Origin: Acanthaster planci
Taxonomy: Eukaryota > Echinodermata > Asteroidea > Valvatida > Acanthasteridae
Assembly: GCF_001949145.1 (NCBI RefSeq)
Contig: NW_019091386.1
Span: forward strand, 766,810 to 830,809
Direction: 5' to 3'
DNA length: 64,000 bases
In this document: one piece after another, positions 1 through 12,600 of the stretch
Numbering within the stretch: position 1 is the first letter of the stretch
Layout of the letters: each line of letters begins with the position of its first letter
Position numbers and translations under genes: made by a program
The notes under the pieces: generated by a model
Databases searched by the model: none
What the model was told of the DNA's origin: nothing
The model's input: the letters and a program-made list of their open reading frames with translations, nothing else

Positions 1-224
1 ACCTCTTGTCAGCTTTTGAAAACGTCTCTCGCTTGAGCAAATAGTTTCACGGTGAACATCGAGAGATTGATTTGGTTAAAACATTTTGTTGGAGGGGGAC
101 TGCTGGTTGACCTGTTTATGGTTGGTGGCAGATTCCCCAACTTAGGTCATTGGAGATGTACGTATGTTTTGCAATTTATTTGTATTACATCCTTGTATAT
201 GTGTATCAGTTGCTGATGAGACAG

Positions 225-3200
225 GCTATGTGGTTACAGAACACCAGGTTGTCTGCAAAGTTCTTTTTGAGGTGGAGAGCTGAGGTTAGTGCCTTCAAGA
301 TTTCTGGTTCATGATTTGAAAAAAGTGATGATATTTTGCTNAGTCTGTCTCTTCATAAAGGCAGTCACAAATCTCTTCGTAAAAATGGTGACGCAATGTT
401 TCAGTTGGTTGAAGCCATTCCAGAAGTCATCACAACCAAGACCCACAGTCTGATCTCTTGCTCAATTTAAGATGAAAGCCGTCCTCGAGTTACTGTAAAT
501 TCCATAGACACGTTTTTCCTTCCACAAATGTAGTTTCACAAGTCCAAGGAGCACCAGACTAAGACGATCATGGCACTCTGGCAGTGGAGCCTGGTGCTGC
601 AGAGGAGGGTACTAGATGCCTGGCTGTCCTACACCTCAGAGCGGCAACGCAAGAAGCAGCGTGTGGCCGCAGCCATGGCCCAGCGCAGGCAGCACATGCT
701 GCGGGAGGGTGTCGGCCAGTGGATGAGGGTGGGGACTTGCTGGGCTGAGCAGAGGTCGAAGGTCGCAGCCCAGCAACAGGCCAAGGTGTCTGGTTTTTCC
801 CAAAAGATACAGATTTTTCTCTCCGGGCAAAAGTGGGATTTGATGCAGGATTGAGATTAAATGTGGAACCAAATACATGTATATAACCACAAAGCCGTTC
901 TAAAGATTTGTAAATCAGTGACAGTAGGTCTTTGACTGATGACATCACACATTAATTATAAGTGCACTATGGAGCTAGTAGGGGCCCAAAGTAGGGTCCC
1001 TAGTCCACTTAGCTTCATAGCAAAGCGCACAGGCAAACAAAATGTGTTGCATCACACACAAGGGCCTTCCAATTTTATCCTTGTAACGTTTTTATCAATT
1101 ACTTGCAATAAGATTTGAAGCTTTGCCTGGGGAAGGTGTGATTGATGAAGTTTGTGTTGACGCCATGTTGGAACAACCTCTTTTGGGAAGAAGCATGGTT
1201 TGATGAGAACCAGTGTTTTGGGATCAACAGTTGGACCAGTAATGCCCCAGTCATCTTCAGGAGTTGGTTAAAACCACCCTTCTTTTCAAAAGAGTACTTT
1301 AAATACTGAGCAGAATGAAAACAGACTTCCATCCAAGTGGAGATATAGTTTACTTCTCTCCAGCCGTGGAACTTGATTCATTTTTCTTTTGCAGAGTGCA
1401 TACAAGATCTTCCATGTGGTGAGACGCTGTGCAACCCACTGGAGACTCATGACCCAAAGGAGGCGCTCCATGTTAGACACAAAACCCCCAAGCATTTCCC
1501 ATCAAGCTGTCCAAGGTCACATACCTCTCACGCCTCCTCAAGACGCTGTGTCAGTTGCGGGAGACAACACTTTGTCCTCTCCCACTGACCATTTGATGGC
1601 CAGAAGTAGCCTGGGCAGAGTGCCAAGTAAGGGGCCAGTGTCTTGTAGCACACTGCCCGTCATTGCTTTGAGTTCGAAACCACACCTGAGAGAAGGATTC
1701 CAGGCGGTCAGTAGGTAAGGATTACTTTTAATTGGTACAAGTTTATGATTGGGCTTGTAGGGAAGGTTTCAAGTTTTGTGAAACTGTAACTGGATTAGTG
1801 CAGATTGAGAAGATGAGGACATTTTGGTCCTCGGAAGACTGGGATGTGAACGTCTTCATCGGGCAAATGTGCTCTGATAAGATATCCTGTCATATTTCTA
1901 TCAGGTAGAGGATGCCTATGCATTGGGATTATCCGTAAAAACTTCAGGATGATTCAATATTTTGGAGTTTGTTGTTATTGATTCATTACAGAGCAATGCT
2001 GGAAGGTGAGTCCCCACTCAGAGCGAGGCCAAAACCCAGACGTCCTGACTTCCTCATGGACTCACTGCAGAAAGAGGGCTTATGGGCTAGTGGACCTAGG
2101 CCAGCCCAGTCAGTGCCAAGGTAGAATTATTTGAATATATCAGCGAATATAGAGTCCTCAGAAGAGAAACTAAGAGTCTAGGAGTTTTCCAAGAGCTTGT
2201 TTGAAGATAAGTGAAAATGAAAAGTAGAAATGCTTACAATCAAGTGTGATGAGAAGATGTCATGAACCTTAATTGGTCGGCTTTGAATTTTTAGGTTCTT
2301 GTTAACATTTCAGAAGTATTCCCAGAGCAGCAAAATCTTTGATGGAACTTTCTTAAAGTACTGGGAGATGGTTGATTCTCAAGTAAGCAACCCTCCAGTT
2401 TTGTTTATTTCAGTGAGGCACCATATGAACCCGAACAAGAACTGTATCTTAAGCAGCAACAGATCTCATCTGGGAATGCCCAGGCCAAATACCAACCAGG
2501 CCTTCCTCTAGCCCCTGAGACTGAGTCTGTGCCTCGAAGAGTGCAACCTCAGCCAGCTTCAAAGCCTGATTATCACATACCTAGACCAGAGAGGTTAGAA
2601 CCGATGCTGAGAAGAGTACCAGTGAGTCCCAACTCTGAGGACGAGGTAATGCAACCCAGGGGGACCCGGCCGCTGGTCACTGAGGTTGACAAGAACAGGC
2701 CGGAGGTTACTGACTTGCTCTCTTGTGGACAAAGTATTGAACATGTGAGGTGGGAATCTCAGGGGGGTTCTGTCAGAGATAAAGAGGGAATGGGTTCTTT
2801 ACCTGTTGAATCTCCAGGGACAGGAAGGGAAAACTCTGCTAAGCTAGGTTCCTCTCAGGGAGAAGTATTTGAAGAGACAGGAGGTTTGTTGGAGACTCAC
2901 ACGCTTAGTCATCTAAGGCAGGATGCACCTCTTCAGCGTGATGAAGAGAGAGGTCTGGAGCTGTCTTCCTCTCCACCTCCAACGAAACATGTTCTGCTGC
3001 CACCATCTGCTTTCATGACCTCTAAAGGTCAAACAACTCCCAAACCCAAGCAGAAGGCACAAGTCCCCTCTGCCGCAGATCGACAGCTGGTAGCAGCATC
3101 ATTCCGGCTCAGAGATAGTGAACAAGAACTGCATCGTGATCACTTACAGGCACATGAACCACAATCAGTAAACTTGAGCACAGGACTGAGAGACCAGTAC

Positions 3201-3969
3201 ACCCAGCCAGGCTTGCCCCAGCAGAGCCGAGAGCAATACAGACATGCAGGAATGAGAGACAGGATGAACAGTGCACAATCTCAAGACATTTATGAAGAGG
3301 TTCAACAAATTCACGAGCAGTTGCAAGAATACCAAAGGACTAAGGAAAGATACAGGTAATCGAGAGCAAAAAACTTGACACCACAGAAATGATTCCAGTC
3401 TCAGTAGCTGAAGGATGTCTGTTGGATGCGATCCTCACATTTTCAGAGCATTACCTGCGCTTTTCATTGCCACCCACCCACTGACTGTTCGGAAGAATTG
3501 ATGCATTTAACAAGTCTAAGACGTACTTATTCAAGTGTAGAAATCTGTGACTTAATGCCTGCACCATTGCTGTCCATTCATAGAACACTGAAGGAACAGG
3601 GTGATCAGCTTGGCACCTGGTTGACAGAGTACCAGCACACCCACGGAGAGAAGGCTGAAATTGAAGACCAAGATGTCCTTGAGGTGATGGAGGAACTTGA
3701 ACAGGTATAGAGTCTTCTAGAGGCAGAAATTGGTTTTTCCAAAAGCAGTGATTAAGGTTTTGTTTAGAAGGGGAGTCAAACTTGATGTTGAGTGTAACTC
3801 TGCTTTCTTAGATAAATGTAAGTGCTCTACATATGCTGTCTGTTTTTGATTTTTTGTTTAGATCGGACTCGAGATGGCCGAGGTATCGGCAAAATTGAAA
3901 AAGGACAAGCCCACTGTTGGAAGGCTCGTCTTGAGGGTCACAGCGCTTATGGCTGAAGCACAGGAATAG
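225..3969 (+). CDS. SFI1: SFI1-like centrin-binding spindle/centrosome protein, C-terminal part (5' end outside window)
   Basis: Family role: SFI1 is a long helical scaffold that binds centrins through Trp-containing repeats and acts in centrosome or spindle-pole duplication. Proposed exons are 225-284, 534-785, 1395-1714, 1992-2120, 2414-3355, 3584-3704 and 3862-3969 (TAG). The phases join cleanly (0,0,2,2,2,0) and give 643 codons. Visible repeats include FFLRWRAE (exon 1), LQRRVLDAWLSYTSERQRKK and REGVGQWMRV (exon 2) and VVRRCATHWRLMTQRRR (exon 3), matching the spaced hydrophobic/Trp/basic pattern. Exons 4-5 encode a low-complexity Pro/Gln/Glu/Ser linker. Exon 5 into exon 6 forms a coiled-coil-like stretch (QLQEYQRTKERYR then TLKEQGDQLGTWL), as at the C-terminus of vertebrate SFI1. 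The start of the first exon is ambiguous: an alternative acceptor gives 240. Upstream exons lie off the left edge. Assignment rests on repeat style and architecture, not on an alignment. Confidence 0.72.
341..341. other. Single unresolved base (n)
   Basis: One ambiguous base lies in the intron between the first two visible SFI1 exons. It does not affect any proposed coding exon. Confidence 0.99.
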
Positions 3970-4460
3970 ATCAGTTGCCTCTTCATCGAATGCTTACATC
4001 GATTGAGAACAACTTGAGAGAGAGAGAAATTATGAGATTTGCGGACTGTTAAGGGCTTCTGTGACATTGTCGTCTTACACGGATATGGTAACATTGTACC
4101 ATGTTAGTCACCGTGTGTATGTGTCATTAACTTTGTAGAGGGCTTTTAAGTAATTTTACATTTTAAACAAACTGCGGAAAAATATTCAAAGCAATGTCTG
4201 CAAGTGGAAGGTTATCCTAAAGAAACAGTTCTCAGTGCTGGGTTTGGTAGACCCCGAGTCCGTACTTTGACAGTTTGTACCAAAAGTGACTTCACACAGC
4301 CGGGGCAAGTGCCCATCAGGCATTTGTTTGTACTGGTAACCATGACTTCAATACTTTCGTTATGACTTATCTATGTATTGCACTTGATTAAATCTGCATG
4401 TAATGATAATATATATCAATGTCAATATGAAAATAAATGTTGAGTGAATATCAGCAATGA
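3970..4460 (+). other. SFI1 3' UTR with polyadenylation signal
   Basis: After the TAG at 3967-3969 the sequence becomes AT-rich with no further coding. A canonical AATAAA lies at 4432-4437 and is followed by a TG-rich stretch, so the SFI1 transcript probably ends near 4450-4470. This is inferred from motif and position only. Confidence 0.5.
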
Positions 4461-4500
4461 TTGAACAAGTAATTGTAGGAAATGACAAATTAGATTCGTC

Positions 4501-4606
4501 AGTTCTTTAGATGGCATTTGGTGGTTGATGACGTTGCTGGTTGATATGATAGTTCTTAAGATGGCATTTGGTGGTTGATGTTGCTGGTTGATTGGGATAG
4601 TTCTTT
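4501..4606. repeat. Two-copy tandem repeat, about 50-bp unit
   Basis: A unit starting AGTTCTT and containing GATGGCATTTGGTGGTTGATG occurs at 4501-4550 and again at 4551-4598, and a third copy begins (AGTTCTTT). The copies differ by a 2-base indel (GACG versus G) and a few substitutions. It lies just downstream of the SFI1 polyadenylation signal. Confidence 0.85.
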
Positions 4607-5585
4607 GAACGTGACGCACAGAGGTTGATTACACTGCTGGATTTCAGATCAAAATGCGCAGCAAAGAGCCGTGATGGTGAATACAGGGATTACACTTCAC
4701 GGCTTTTCAATGGTTCCGTGCCACGTGAAAAGAATGGTCACCGAGTACCAAGTGCCGGGGGTCTCTTGTCAATGCATGGCATTTGACCGTGGGATATTCG
4801 TAGATACACAAACAAGTCAATGCTTCATTACATCTGCATCCCGTCACTACGTGTAAAAAACTCTCGTTAAGCCAGTGCACACCCGTTGGCAAGTTCTTGC
4901 ATGATCATCGTTCCCGTTTATTGTTTGTGTGCACGTGCTAGAAGTTGTTTGTAAGACGTTGACCTTTCCCGTCATGTTTGTGACCTTTGGTAGAGGTTTC
5001 AGAAGCAACGCAAGAATATTTTAGCAGTAGAAGAAGAGATCGACTTCATGTATGCTTCAAAAATGAAAGGAAAAATACCAATATTTCCCTTCACCGTGCT
5101 TTCTGTACTTGCAACTGGAGTTTGTGAACCGTGTATTTTGTTACAAGGAGTGCCGCGTTGCTGAGACATGAAATGCATAGTCTGTTAACTTAGAAACGCG
5201 TATTCTTTGTCCGTCACAATGGTTCCCTTGTGGAACGGTCCTTGCATACCGTTTTGTCAACGAAGAAGGTCATTCGGGAACAAAGCACCCGCGCGTATCC
5301 ACTTAAGGCGGCGCTGATAGGGCAGACCTTGCACGCGCGCCCGAATGACTTTGGACGCGCTTCATTGTGGGCATGCGCTGTTGGAATACCGAACAGGTTC
5401 GTGGAAACAACGCGTGAAATTAAGAAATAATAATAACGATCTCCACGTCACAATGTCGTAAATATAATGGGTATTTCCAACCAAAACAAAAAATGTAGTG
5501 GAAGTGTGGTCGAGACACTCGGTGTTGGCGGAGCGTGGTCCACGTAGGAGCTGGCCTCCGTATTTCCTTGCACGACCCAACAAAG
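4607..5585. other. Intergenic stretch between SFI1 and the basic-protein gene
   Basis: I find no convincing coding here. CpG content rises from about 5250 towards the ATG at 5586 (GCGCGC and CGCGCGCCCG words near 5290-5345), as expected for the promoter and 5' UTR of the downstream plus-strand gene. No clear TATA box was seen. Confidence 0.4.
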
Positions 5586-8053
5586 ATGTCCGTTTCGAAG
5601 GCTTCGCGAGGAAGCCGAAGGGGTCGTTCGTCGTCAGCCACGCCTTCCGTAGCTGGGTTGAAGGCGGGATCATCTCAAAGTTCTCGTCGGACTGGCCAAT
5701 CTCGAAGCCACGCTCAGCGACACTCACCCATGAAGTCTAAGTTACCTGCTGTGATATCTGACCGGTTTCAGACTTCACGGTCGGGGGTCAAGAGATCAAG
5801 CATTGTTTCCAGGGCCAGAGGTCACCACAAGGTGTTCAGTTCATTTTGTTTTCTTTTGAACAAAATTGCAAATGCTAAGAAAACTAGCTGAGAGAGCGCA
5901 CAGACCGGTTCGTATTCAATGCGCAATCACACTTGTGACGTCAACAGACTAAGCATGTCGGCTCTGTGACCTTTAACAAATGGGCTATACGTTTCAGCTC
6001 TATAGGATTCGCGCTTCGTGGCGTCAAATTAGTGTGTGAAGTATGAACCAGTCAGGAAAAATTGTGCAAAAAAGGGTTAACACTGGGCATGCTTCATGGG
6101 TTCTGGGATGCAGGCCTACTTATTTCGATATTTCATTGTCCCTGAGGCTTTGCCCCTTTCCTTAAAATTCCTTGTACAAGGTAATGTCATCTTTCTTTTT
6201 CCCAAGTGCTCAAGTCTTTCCATAAGCTAAGAGCACCTTCAATTTTGTTAATGGATAAAGAACGTCCTGCTGATATGCCTCGAAGTTCAGCTACTTCAAA
6301 CTTCTCTCTCCCTCTAACGAAACTTTATTGCATCTCAAGCTGAGCAAGAGACCCGCTGGCCGTCAAAAGTTCCGACGGGCCCCGCCTTTCACCAGGGTCT
6401 TCTCGCAACTGTCTCACTCGCGCTACTTTCTCCGAAGCGCCTCGTCGACGAAAACTGGAAAGCGGTCATCGGCCCAACGCCGAATATCGTTCCAGTGTGA
6501 TGTGGCGCGATATTCCCTGCGCTCCTTGGCTGGGATAAAGCGACAAGTGGACCGGGACAACAGTGCGTCTGACAGCGTAGTGGGCCGCCGGCCACGCGGT
6601 ACGAGTGGAAAGGTACAGTCCTGCTGAATACGGGCAATGGGCAATAGTGCGCCTCCAAGAGTTTGCCAATCACGACGCGCGAAATCTGTCTCATGGTGGC
6701 GCAAGATTGTGAAACGCCCGTATTGAAAGCCCAGGGTGACTTAAGGAAACGAATACCTTTGTCACTAAGAAACTCAAATCTGCCCTTTGCTACCGGAGGA
6801 AAAATACAATGAGCATAACTTCCATCTCTGAGAAATCACAGAGAAACATATTGTGCTTTTTATGGATAGGCCCTATGCCGAAAAACTGGCCCAAAATTCC
6901 TTTTCAGTAGTTTGCATGTCTGTATTAGTTTGGTAAAGTTGTTTTTCTTTTATTATGTAGTGGAAAGGTACCTCAGGAAATGAACAAAAAGTTAGCCAAA
7001 TTCTTATTTTTAAAATTCTTATCTTGTTTTTTTTCTTTGTTCTGTTTTCGTTCTTTTTAAATTTATTTACTATATAATGACAGAGCGCTGGGTCACCGAG
7101 GGATGATTCGAGTGAGCCTGAGGACTCCTCCGACCGGACCAAAAGGAAGCGGAAAATCTCTGCTCAGCCCCCACCTCCCCCTAACACACCTTGCTCAACT
7201 CCGGAGACCATCACCCCACCGAGTAAGAGGGCTCGCTCCTCACCCGTGTTCAGTGTGAAATCGACCGCCGGTAAAACCACCCGGCCCCGCACGGCACCAC
7301 CTTCAGGGCGCTCTGGGACCACACGCCGCCGCCCGGATCTCGACCCGCGGGAGAAGAACGAGCCCGCGGCAAAGAGACAGCGTCGACACGAGACCGTTCT
7401 GATGGTAAGCGGACCTGTCTCACTTTGACATTGATTAAGAATTCATGTTAAAAATTATCTATAAAAATTTTTAGTTTCTTTCAAAAATAATATTCCGTTC
7501 AAACCTTACAAAAAGTCGTGCAATATATGAAATTGCATTAATGACCACTTTTCTTCAGCGTTACAAATCTTATGCGATTGAAAAAAGTAAACAAAATTTT
7601 ACATATCACGACTGCACTTTAAATTGGCTCTGGAGTTGTGTTGTGTGAATTGTTCATTTCGTGGGCACTTCAAATCAATTATTATTTTTTCGAATGTACT
7701 ATTTAGTCTGCGTGTGTACCTGAATCATCATCATCTTGTAGTCGAATTGTAATTGGGAATATTCTATGAGATGAGTTGACCAAAATTAGGGCAGTTTCTC
7801 ACGAGTTCGCAAATTGAAATTACAGGATCTGAAGAGGCGACTGGATGCTATTCGTGCCGCGGCTAGGAAACGGGATGTCGTTGCCATGCCAACCGTTCGC
7901 ATCCGTTGGGAGAGGGCGCTTGATACTGGGAGCAATGCAGTGTCAGTCACCGCTGTTGTCAGGCGGCTCAAACGACAGTTAGCTGAAAGCACGCCCATCA
8001 TCAGCCAAATGAGTCTGCGCAACGGCAAAACAAAGTTCAACCAGTTTGAATAG
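5586..8053 (+). CDS. Unrecognised basic Ser/Arg/Lys-rich protein, probably nuclear, four exons
   Basis: I do not recognise this protein. The proposed exons are 5586-5831, 6340-6612, 7084-7404 and 7826-8053 (TAG). All introns are phase 0 and the product is about 355 residues. The first three exons are disordered and dominated by Ser, Arg, Lys and Pro. Exon 3 holds an acidic patch (DDSSEPEDSSD) followed by basic runs that look like nuclear localisation signals (KRKRK, SKRAR, AKRQRR) and TPP/TP motifs that could be phosphorylation sites. Exon 4 (75 aa) is more ordered and helix-forming, starting DLKRRLDAIRAAARKR and ending in KFNQFE. The start was chosen as the first ATG followed by a continuous basic frame. 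Exon 2 is the least certain: its acceptor CTCAAG has a good upstream pyrimidine tract and CTAAC branch site, but a palindromic repeat begins only 12 bases after its donor. A chromatin or cell-cycle protein is plausible but unproven. Confidence 0.55.
6624..6727. repeat. Short copy of a palindromic dispersed element
   Basis: The ends are inverted (TGAATACGGGC at the left, GCCCGTATTGA at the right), and the body contains the word GCGCCTCCAAGAGTTTGCC. It shares that word and AATAGTGCGCC with copies at 9043-9212 and 28080-28180. It lies in the second intron of the basic-protein gene. Confidence 0.7.
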
Positions 8054-9042
8054 CGACGCACAAGTATTCAGTATTGTATACCCTACCGATAGTTTTTCGC
8101 TATTACCGACGTTCACTGACTAAATACCACAAGTAGACAAATTTATAGTTCCTATAGTAGCTTCATTTGGGCAAGCATTATATCCTTTTCAACAGGACTT
8201 TAACAAATCCCAGCTATATATTCCCAATAATTATGTTCAATTCACGTCTTATTCATACTCAGAAACAGAAGTTAACACAAACCATAGGCTTTGTTAAAAC
8301 AACATCACATTACATCATATTGTAAAATGCATTATTATAAATAAGTGAAATTTACTGTCAGATGCGAACTTCGAACCATCAGATTAATATTACTGTGATA
8401 ATCTTCCCCAGACTTTTAATCAAAATGGTATTTTAAACAATTATCCTATAATTTGACTTAGAGGTTTGATGGGTAAAGGAATCAGTGACATGAATCCGAC
8501 AATTCTTGAAATGATTAAAATACGTACCCGTGGGTAGAGTTCGATAAGCATATATATGAATCACACAGTACAAGTTTTAAAAAGGCACATACATTCACAA
8601 TATAACATCAAATTTTAATTAAAGTTACAACTGAATTCTGTTTTTAAATCAAACTCATTCGAACAACAGCAATGACTCAAGTGGCCAGCGAAATAAATGG
8701 AAAGCTTCCAGTTATCCGTAAGACATCTTTTGGTTTAGTCCGACAGCAATCCAACTGCTCTGTTTTATACGCCCGTTGAACTCCTAACACATGAGATCAT
8801 TGAAAAAGGTTTAGAAAGTGAGGGGACTGAGCTGAACAGGTCTCTGGGGGTGTTATCTTAAACCTCTATTATTTTCAATTAACAGTCAAAACAGGAGCTT
8901 GAATTGGTTTTGAAGTGGTTATTGTGGAAGCAGATACGATCAGCACCTTGTTACAAATTGACCGAGGCAGGGTACATTGCACAAGTTCAAGTGAAGTTGT
9001 TTTCCACGAAACTGCCAACTCTGAAACTGCACAATTAATGCG
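8054..9042. other. AT-rich 3' flank, no gene seen
   Basis: The stretch is AT-rich with only short random open frames. An AATAAA at 8692-8697 could end the plus-strand transcript, but it is 640 bases past the stop, so I give it little weight. Confidence 0.4.
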
Positions 9043-9212
9043 GCCGATTCACAATAGCGCGCCTCCAAGAGTCTGCAACGCGTTGGCCAATCACAATGCG
9101 GGAAATCTGTCGACCCAATGCGAATTTGGAAAGGTTCGCCAGATATCGCGCATTGTAATTGGCCAACGCGTTGCAAACTCTTGGAGGCGCACTATTGTGA
9201 GTCGCCCGTGTT
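9043..9212. mobile_element. Palindromic MITE-like element, most complete copy
   Basis: Two arms of about 58 bases are near-perfect inverted copies. The left arm is 9043-9100 (GATTCACAATAGCGCGCC...ACAATGCG) and the right arm is about 9150-9207 (CGCATTGTAATTGGCC...GCGCACTATTGTGAGTCGCC). The short core keeps partial complementarity (GGAAATCTGTCG against the complement of CGCCAGATATCG), so almost the whole element can fold into one hairpin. No open frame or transposase is present. The target-site duplication is not clear. Two related partial copies are in this window. Confidence 0.82.
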
Positions 9213-9638
9213 GAACACCCGCTGCCTTCTAAAAAAAAAAAGTCAGTTTTCAGTTAAAAATTAAAAGAATGTCTAAAAAAATAAAGAACTAAAACAGCTG
9301 TGTGATAATTTAGGATTGAGTGCGTGCAAAAAAAAGTTCATACTTCCATTGGTGTGACTGAAAATGAGTTGTGTTTCGTGCATTATAAATATTCATGGAA
9401 AACAAGACGAGCTAAACAAACGAAAGTATCAGTCTAAGTTGTAAGATTAACCTATTTGATACCAAAATGAATGATTTCTGAGAGTTACTTTGGGAGAAAA
9501 TGGATGTTACTTTTGGGTTGCGGGATTATATTGGGACATACTGTGGTAGTTTCGAAGATAAAATTTGTTAGTTTTGCGCTGCATTGTATGGCTACAACAA
9601 GAGTGTTCGGTGTTCGAAATTTTGAATCAGCTTGACTG
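9213..9638. other. Downstream flank of the SRCR gene, no further coding
   Basis: The stretch is AT-rich with poly-A tracts. It should contain the 3' UTR of the minus-strand SRCR receptor, but I see no canonical polyadenylation signal on that strand close to the stop. Confidence 0.35.
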
Positions 9639-12600
9639 CTAGAAATACACCGACTTGAGAGCATGTTCGCCGTGCATGGAAAACACGAACCTCTCGACGT
9701 TGTCCTCGTTGACAGCTTCATAGACATGGCCGTCGTGTGGTTTGTCTTCGGTTACCGGGGTAATAGATTCCTGGGGTGGATTAATGTCTTCCCGCTTTTC
9801 CTCGGCGCCATCGCCTGGGCTGTTCTCGGCGGGTTCTGCTGCTTCAGTTACATCTGCATCTTTCTCCAACTCGGTTTTGCCATCTTCTTTGGTCACTTCG
9901 CCCGCTAAGTTAGTCTCCTTGCAGCCGCTTGTTGCCTCCCCTGCGCCTAGATTGCAGCTCATCTCCCCCAGCTCATTACCGGCACTGTTAATCTCCTCTT
10001 CGCGTGCTTTCAACGCCTGACCTTCGACCTCACCCCCCGGACCGCTGTCCTCACCCCCAGTCTCCTTCTCTTCCGCGTAACCCTCGTTCTCCTCCCCCGC
10101 GGCAGCTGCGCCCAGCTCGCGTGGCCCTGACACCTCACTGCGAGTTTCGTGGTGGTCCCCCTTCTCGCCGATGAGGTTCTCCAGGTCCTCGCTGTTCCTC
10201 CTGCCAGGAGATTGGGCGAGGTAGCAGGCGAGAAGAGGCAGGAGCAGGCCCCCAGTGACAAGGACGGAGCTGGCCACTACTATCCCTAGTCGTGCCATTT
10301 CCATGTCTGTTTAATAAGATCCCATTGGAAAAGAGCATAGGATATCGGTAATGGTATATGGTAATTTTTCTAGCTATCCAGTTCGTAAGTGTGACGTCAC
10401 TTCAGTTTAAACCACACGTGCACTGCACATAGGGTTACATGCATTGATCGCCGGTTATGTGGAACCATGGAACCGGAAGTTAACGCGCAACTTCTGCGAT
10501 CGTCCAATGGGAGCCTGCGAATCGTGGCGCGTCTGCCTTTGTGACGAAGTCACTTACGAACCGGATAACAATGAACCTTTATGCAAAGTAGAGCTAACCG
10601 TCTTTTCCTTGTACTTCTGTAAGGAAATTAATTTTGTCCTTTGATTTTAAGCCATTTTCCATACAGACCTTCGGACAGTATGATCTTCGCTTCAAACTTA
10701 CCTCTGCTTGACGCGATCATATCTTCGCCGTCTCCGTCAGCTTCACATTTCACTCCCACGTCATGCGAGTGCGTGCACGCCTCCTCACCCGCGGTGACAT
10801 CGCCGCCCTCCGGGCAGACAGCGAGCGAGAAGATTTCGCTGCACACCACCGGCCCGCTCCCTGGCTCGGCCGGCAGGTTCCAGCCGTTGTCTTGCACGCC
10901 GCGGTACCCGAGGTGCTTGCAGACGGCATCGGCGAAGTACTCGGTCCAGCCCCGGCTGCAGAGGGTCCCCCATTCGTTGTCGTAGAATACCTCCAGGCGG
11001 CCTTTGCCCTGCCCGACCGCGGGGCCCGTCAGGCGGAAAATGTACCCCAAGCGATCTGTTGAATGCGCAGATAGTTAGATCAAAAAATTAGTTGAAGAAA
11101 TGAATTAAAATGAGGACCCATTCACGTTACTGCCTCGTCCACTCGATTTCAAAAGAAACCTATGTTAGTAATACATCTACGATAATGTATGCGATAATGT
11201 CCAAAGATGAAATTGGCCATTAAAACCAGAAGGTAGCACTTTAAAAAGAACTTATAAACGGTGGCGGGTTTTTGCGTAAAAAGCCAAAATTTCTTGCTCT
11301 TCCCTTTCGCATAATTCGGAGCCTGAATCTTTGCCAAAACATAGCTCACCCTTTAAATAATCATCGCCCATAAATGAACAAAATTATTTTAATACCACAC
11401 ATACTCAGGAAATCTTCAGGTTCCGGATCCCACTCGCAGCGCAATCCTACGTCATCACTGTGTGTGCACACGTCAACGCCCTCCGATGGGCAAGGCGCTA
11501 GCTCACCGGCTTCGGCGTCCGGGCACCAGGGAGGTCCGGTCCCCGCGCCCAGGTGCACGTCCCAGCCGTCCGGCCGCACACCCTCGAAGCCCAGCCGCCG
11601 GCAGGTATAGTCAGCTAGCGGGTAGGTCCAGTTGTGACCACAGACGGTGACCCACACGCCGTCCACGTAGAGCTGTAGCCATCCCTCGTTTCGTGCCGTC
11701 CCGCCGCCCAGGTAGCCGACTTGATGGATAAAGGGCGAAAGAAAGACCCCCCCCCGAATGAAGCCAAAATGAAGCCTGCATGACGTGCCACTTTTAAATG
11801 TCAGCATCATTTATAATCCTTATTTATAACTGCTATGCAACCAACCAGTCCTTTTCCCTTCGAAAACCCGACGGACCCGGGATTCAAATCTGACGAGCAA
11901 AATTCACAATGTTTTTGAGACTCACCGTCCTCTTCTTCCCGACATGTATTCAGAGATTGAAATTAAGCTACAGAGAGTCGATCTGATGTGATCTTGTCTC
12001 CACTCACTGAGCCCCTCGGGTGATGAAAATGTTGTATCAATCATGATTCTCCTTCTAGTGTGCGGTTCTAATTCTGCTCCCCGGTGAGTCAGCATGATTG
12101 CCATATCTCGAATAAAAAGCGGGCAAATCACACGCCTGCTTCTCTGGCCATCCCCTAAATGGCGAAAGATATGTTTGTTTTTATCCCAAAATTAGCCCCA
12201 GGAAGCAATTACCGGTAAGTGGCCCGGTTCTAAGGGCCTGCGCTGCCGTGCTGTAGAGACTAGGTGTCCGACTTTGCGTGCACGCATGGGTAAATTATCG
12301 CGCCAACATAAGCATGAGTTTGCATTAGGCTATTTCTGTCGAACGTGAAAGCAGGATATTTGGCTCGACTTCGCAAATTCGCTCGGTCTCAGGAGATACA
12401 AAGATTTCTGACGTACGGAATAAGTAAGCGCTGGATTTTCGACAACACATCCCAAATCGCCCTAGGTGTAAAACACAAAAATGTGAATGATATCGATCAT
12501 CTGTCCGATTGATGGATTTATGTTAATATACCCGTTAGCGCACCGAGAATTATTGATCGCTACAGATGTGCGCCGCCAAATGGCATAAAAAAGCATAATG

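Noticed and set aside
6423-6704. Minus-strand 93-codon frame opposite exon 2 of the basic-protein gene, as a transposon fragment
   Set aside because: The plus strand has compatible splice sites and phase with the neighbouring exons, so I prefer the plus-strand exon, though not strongly.
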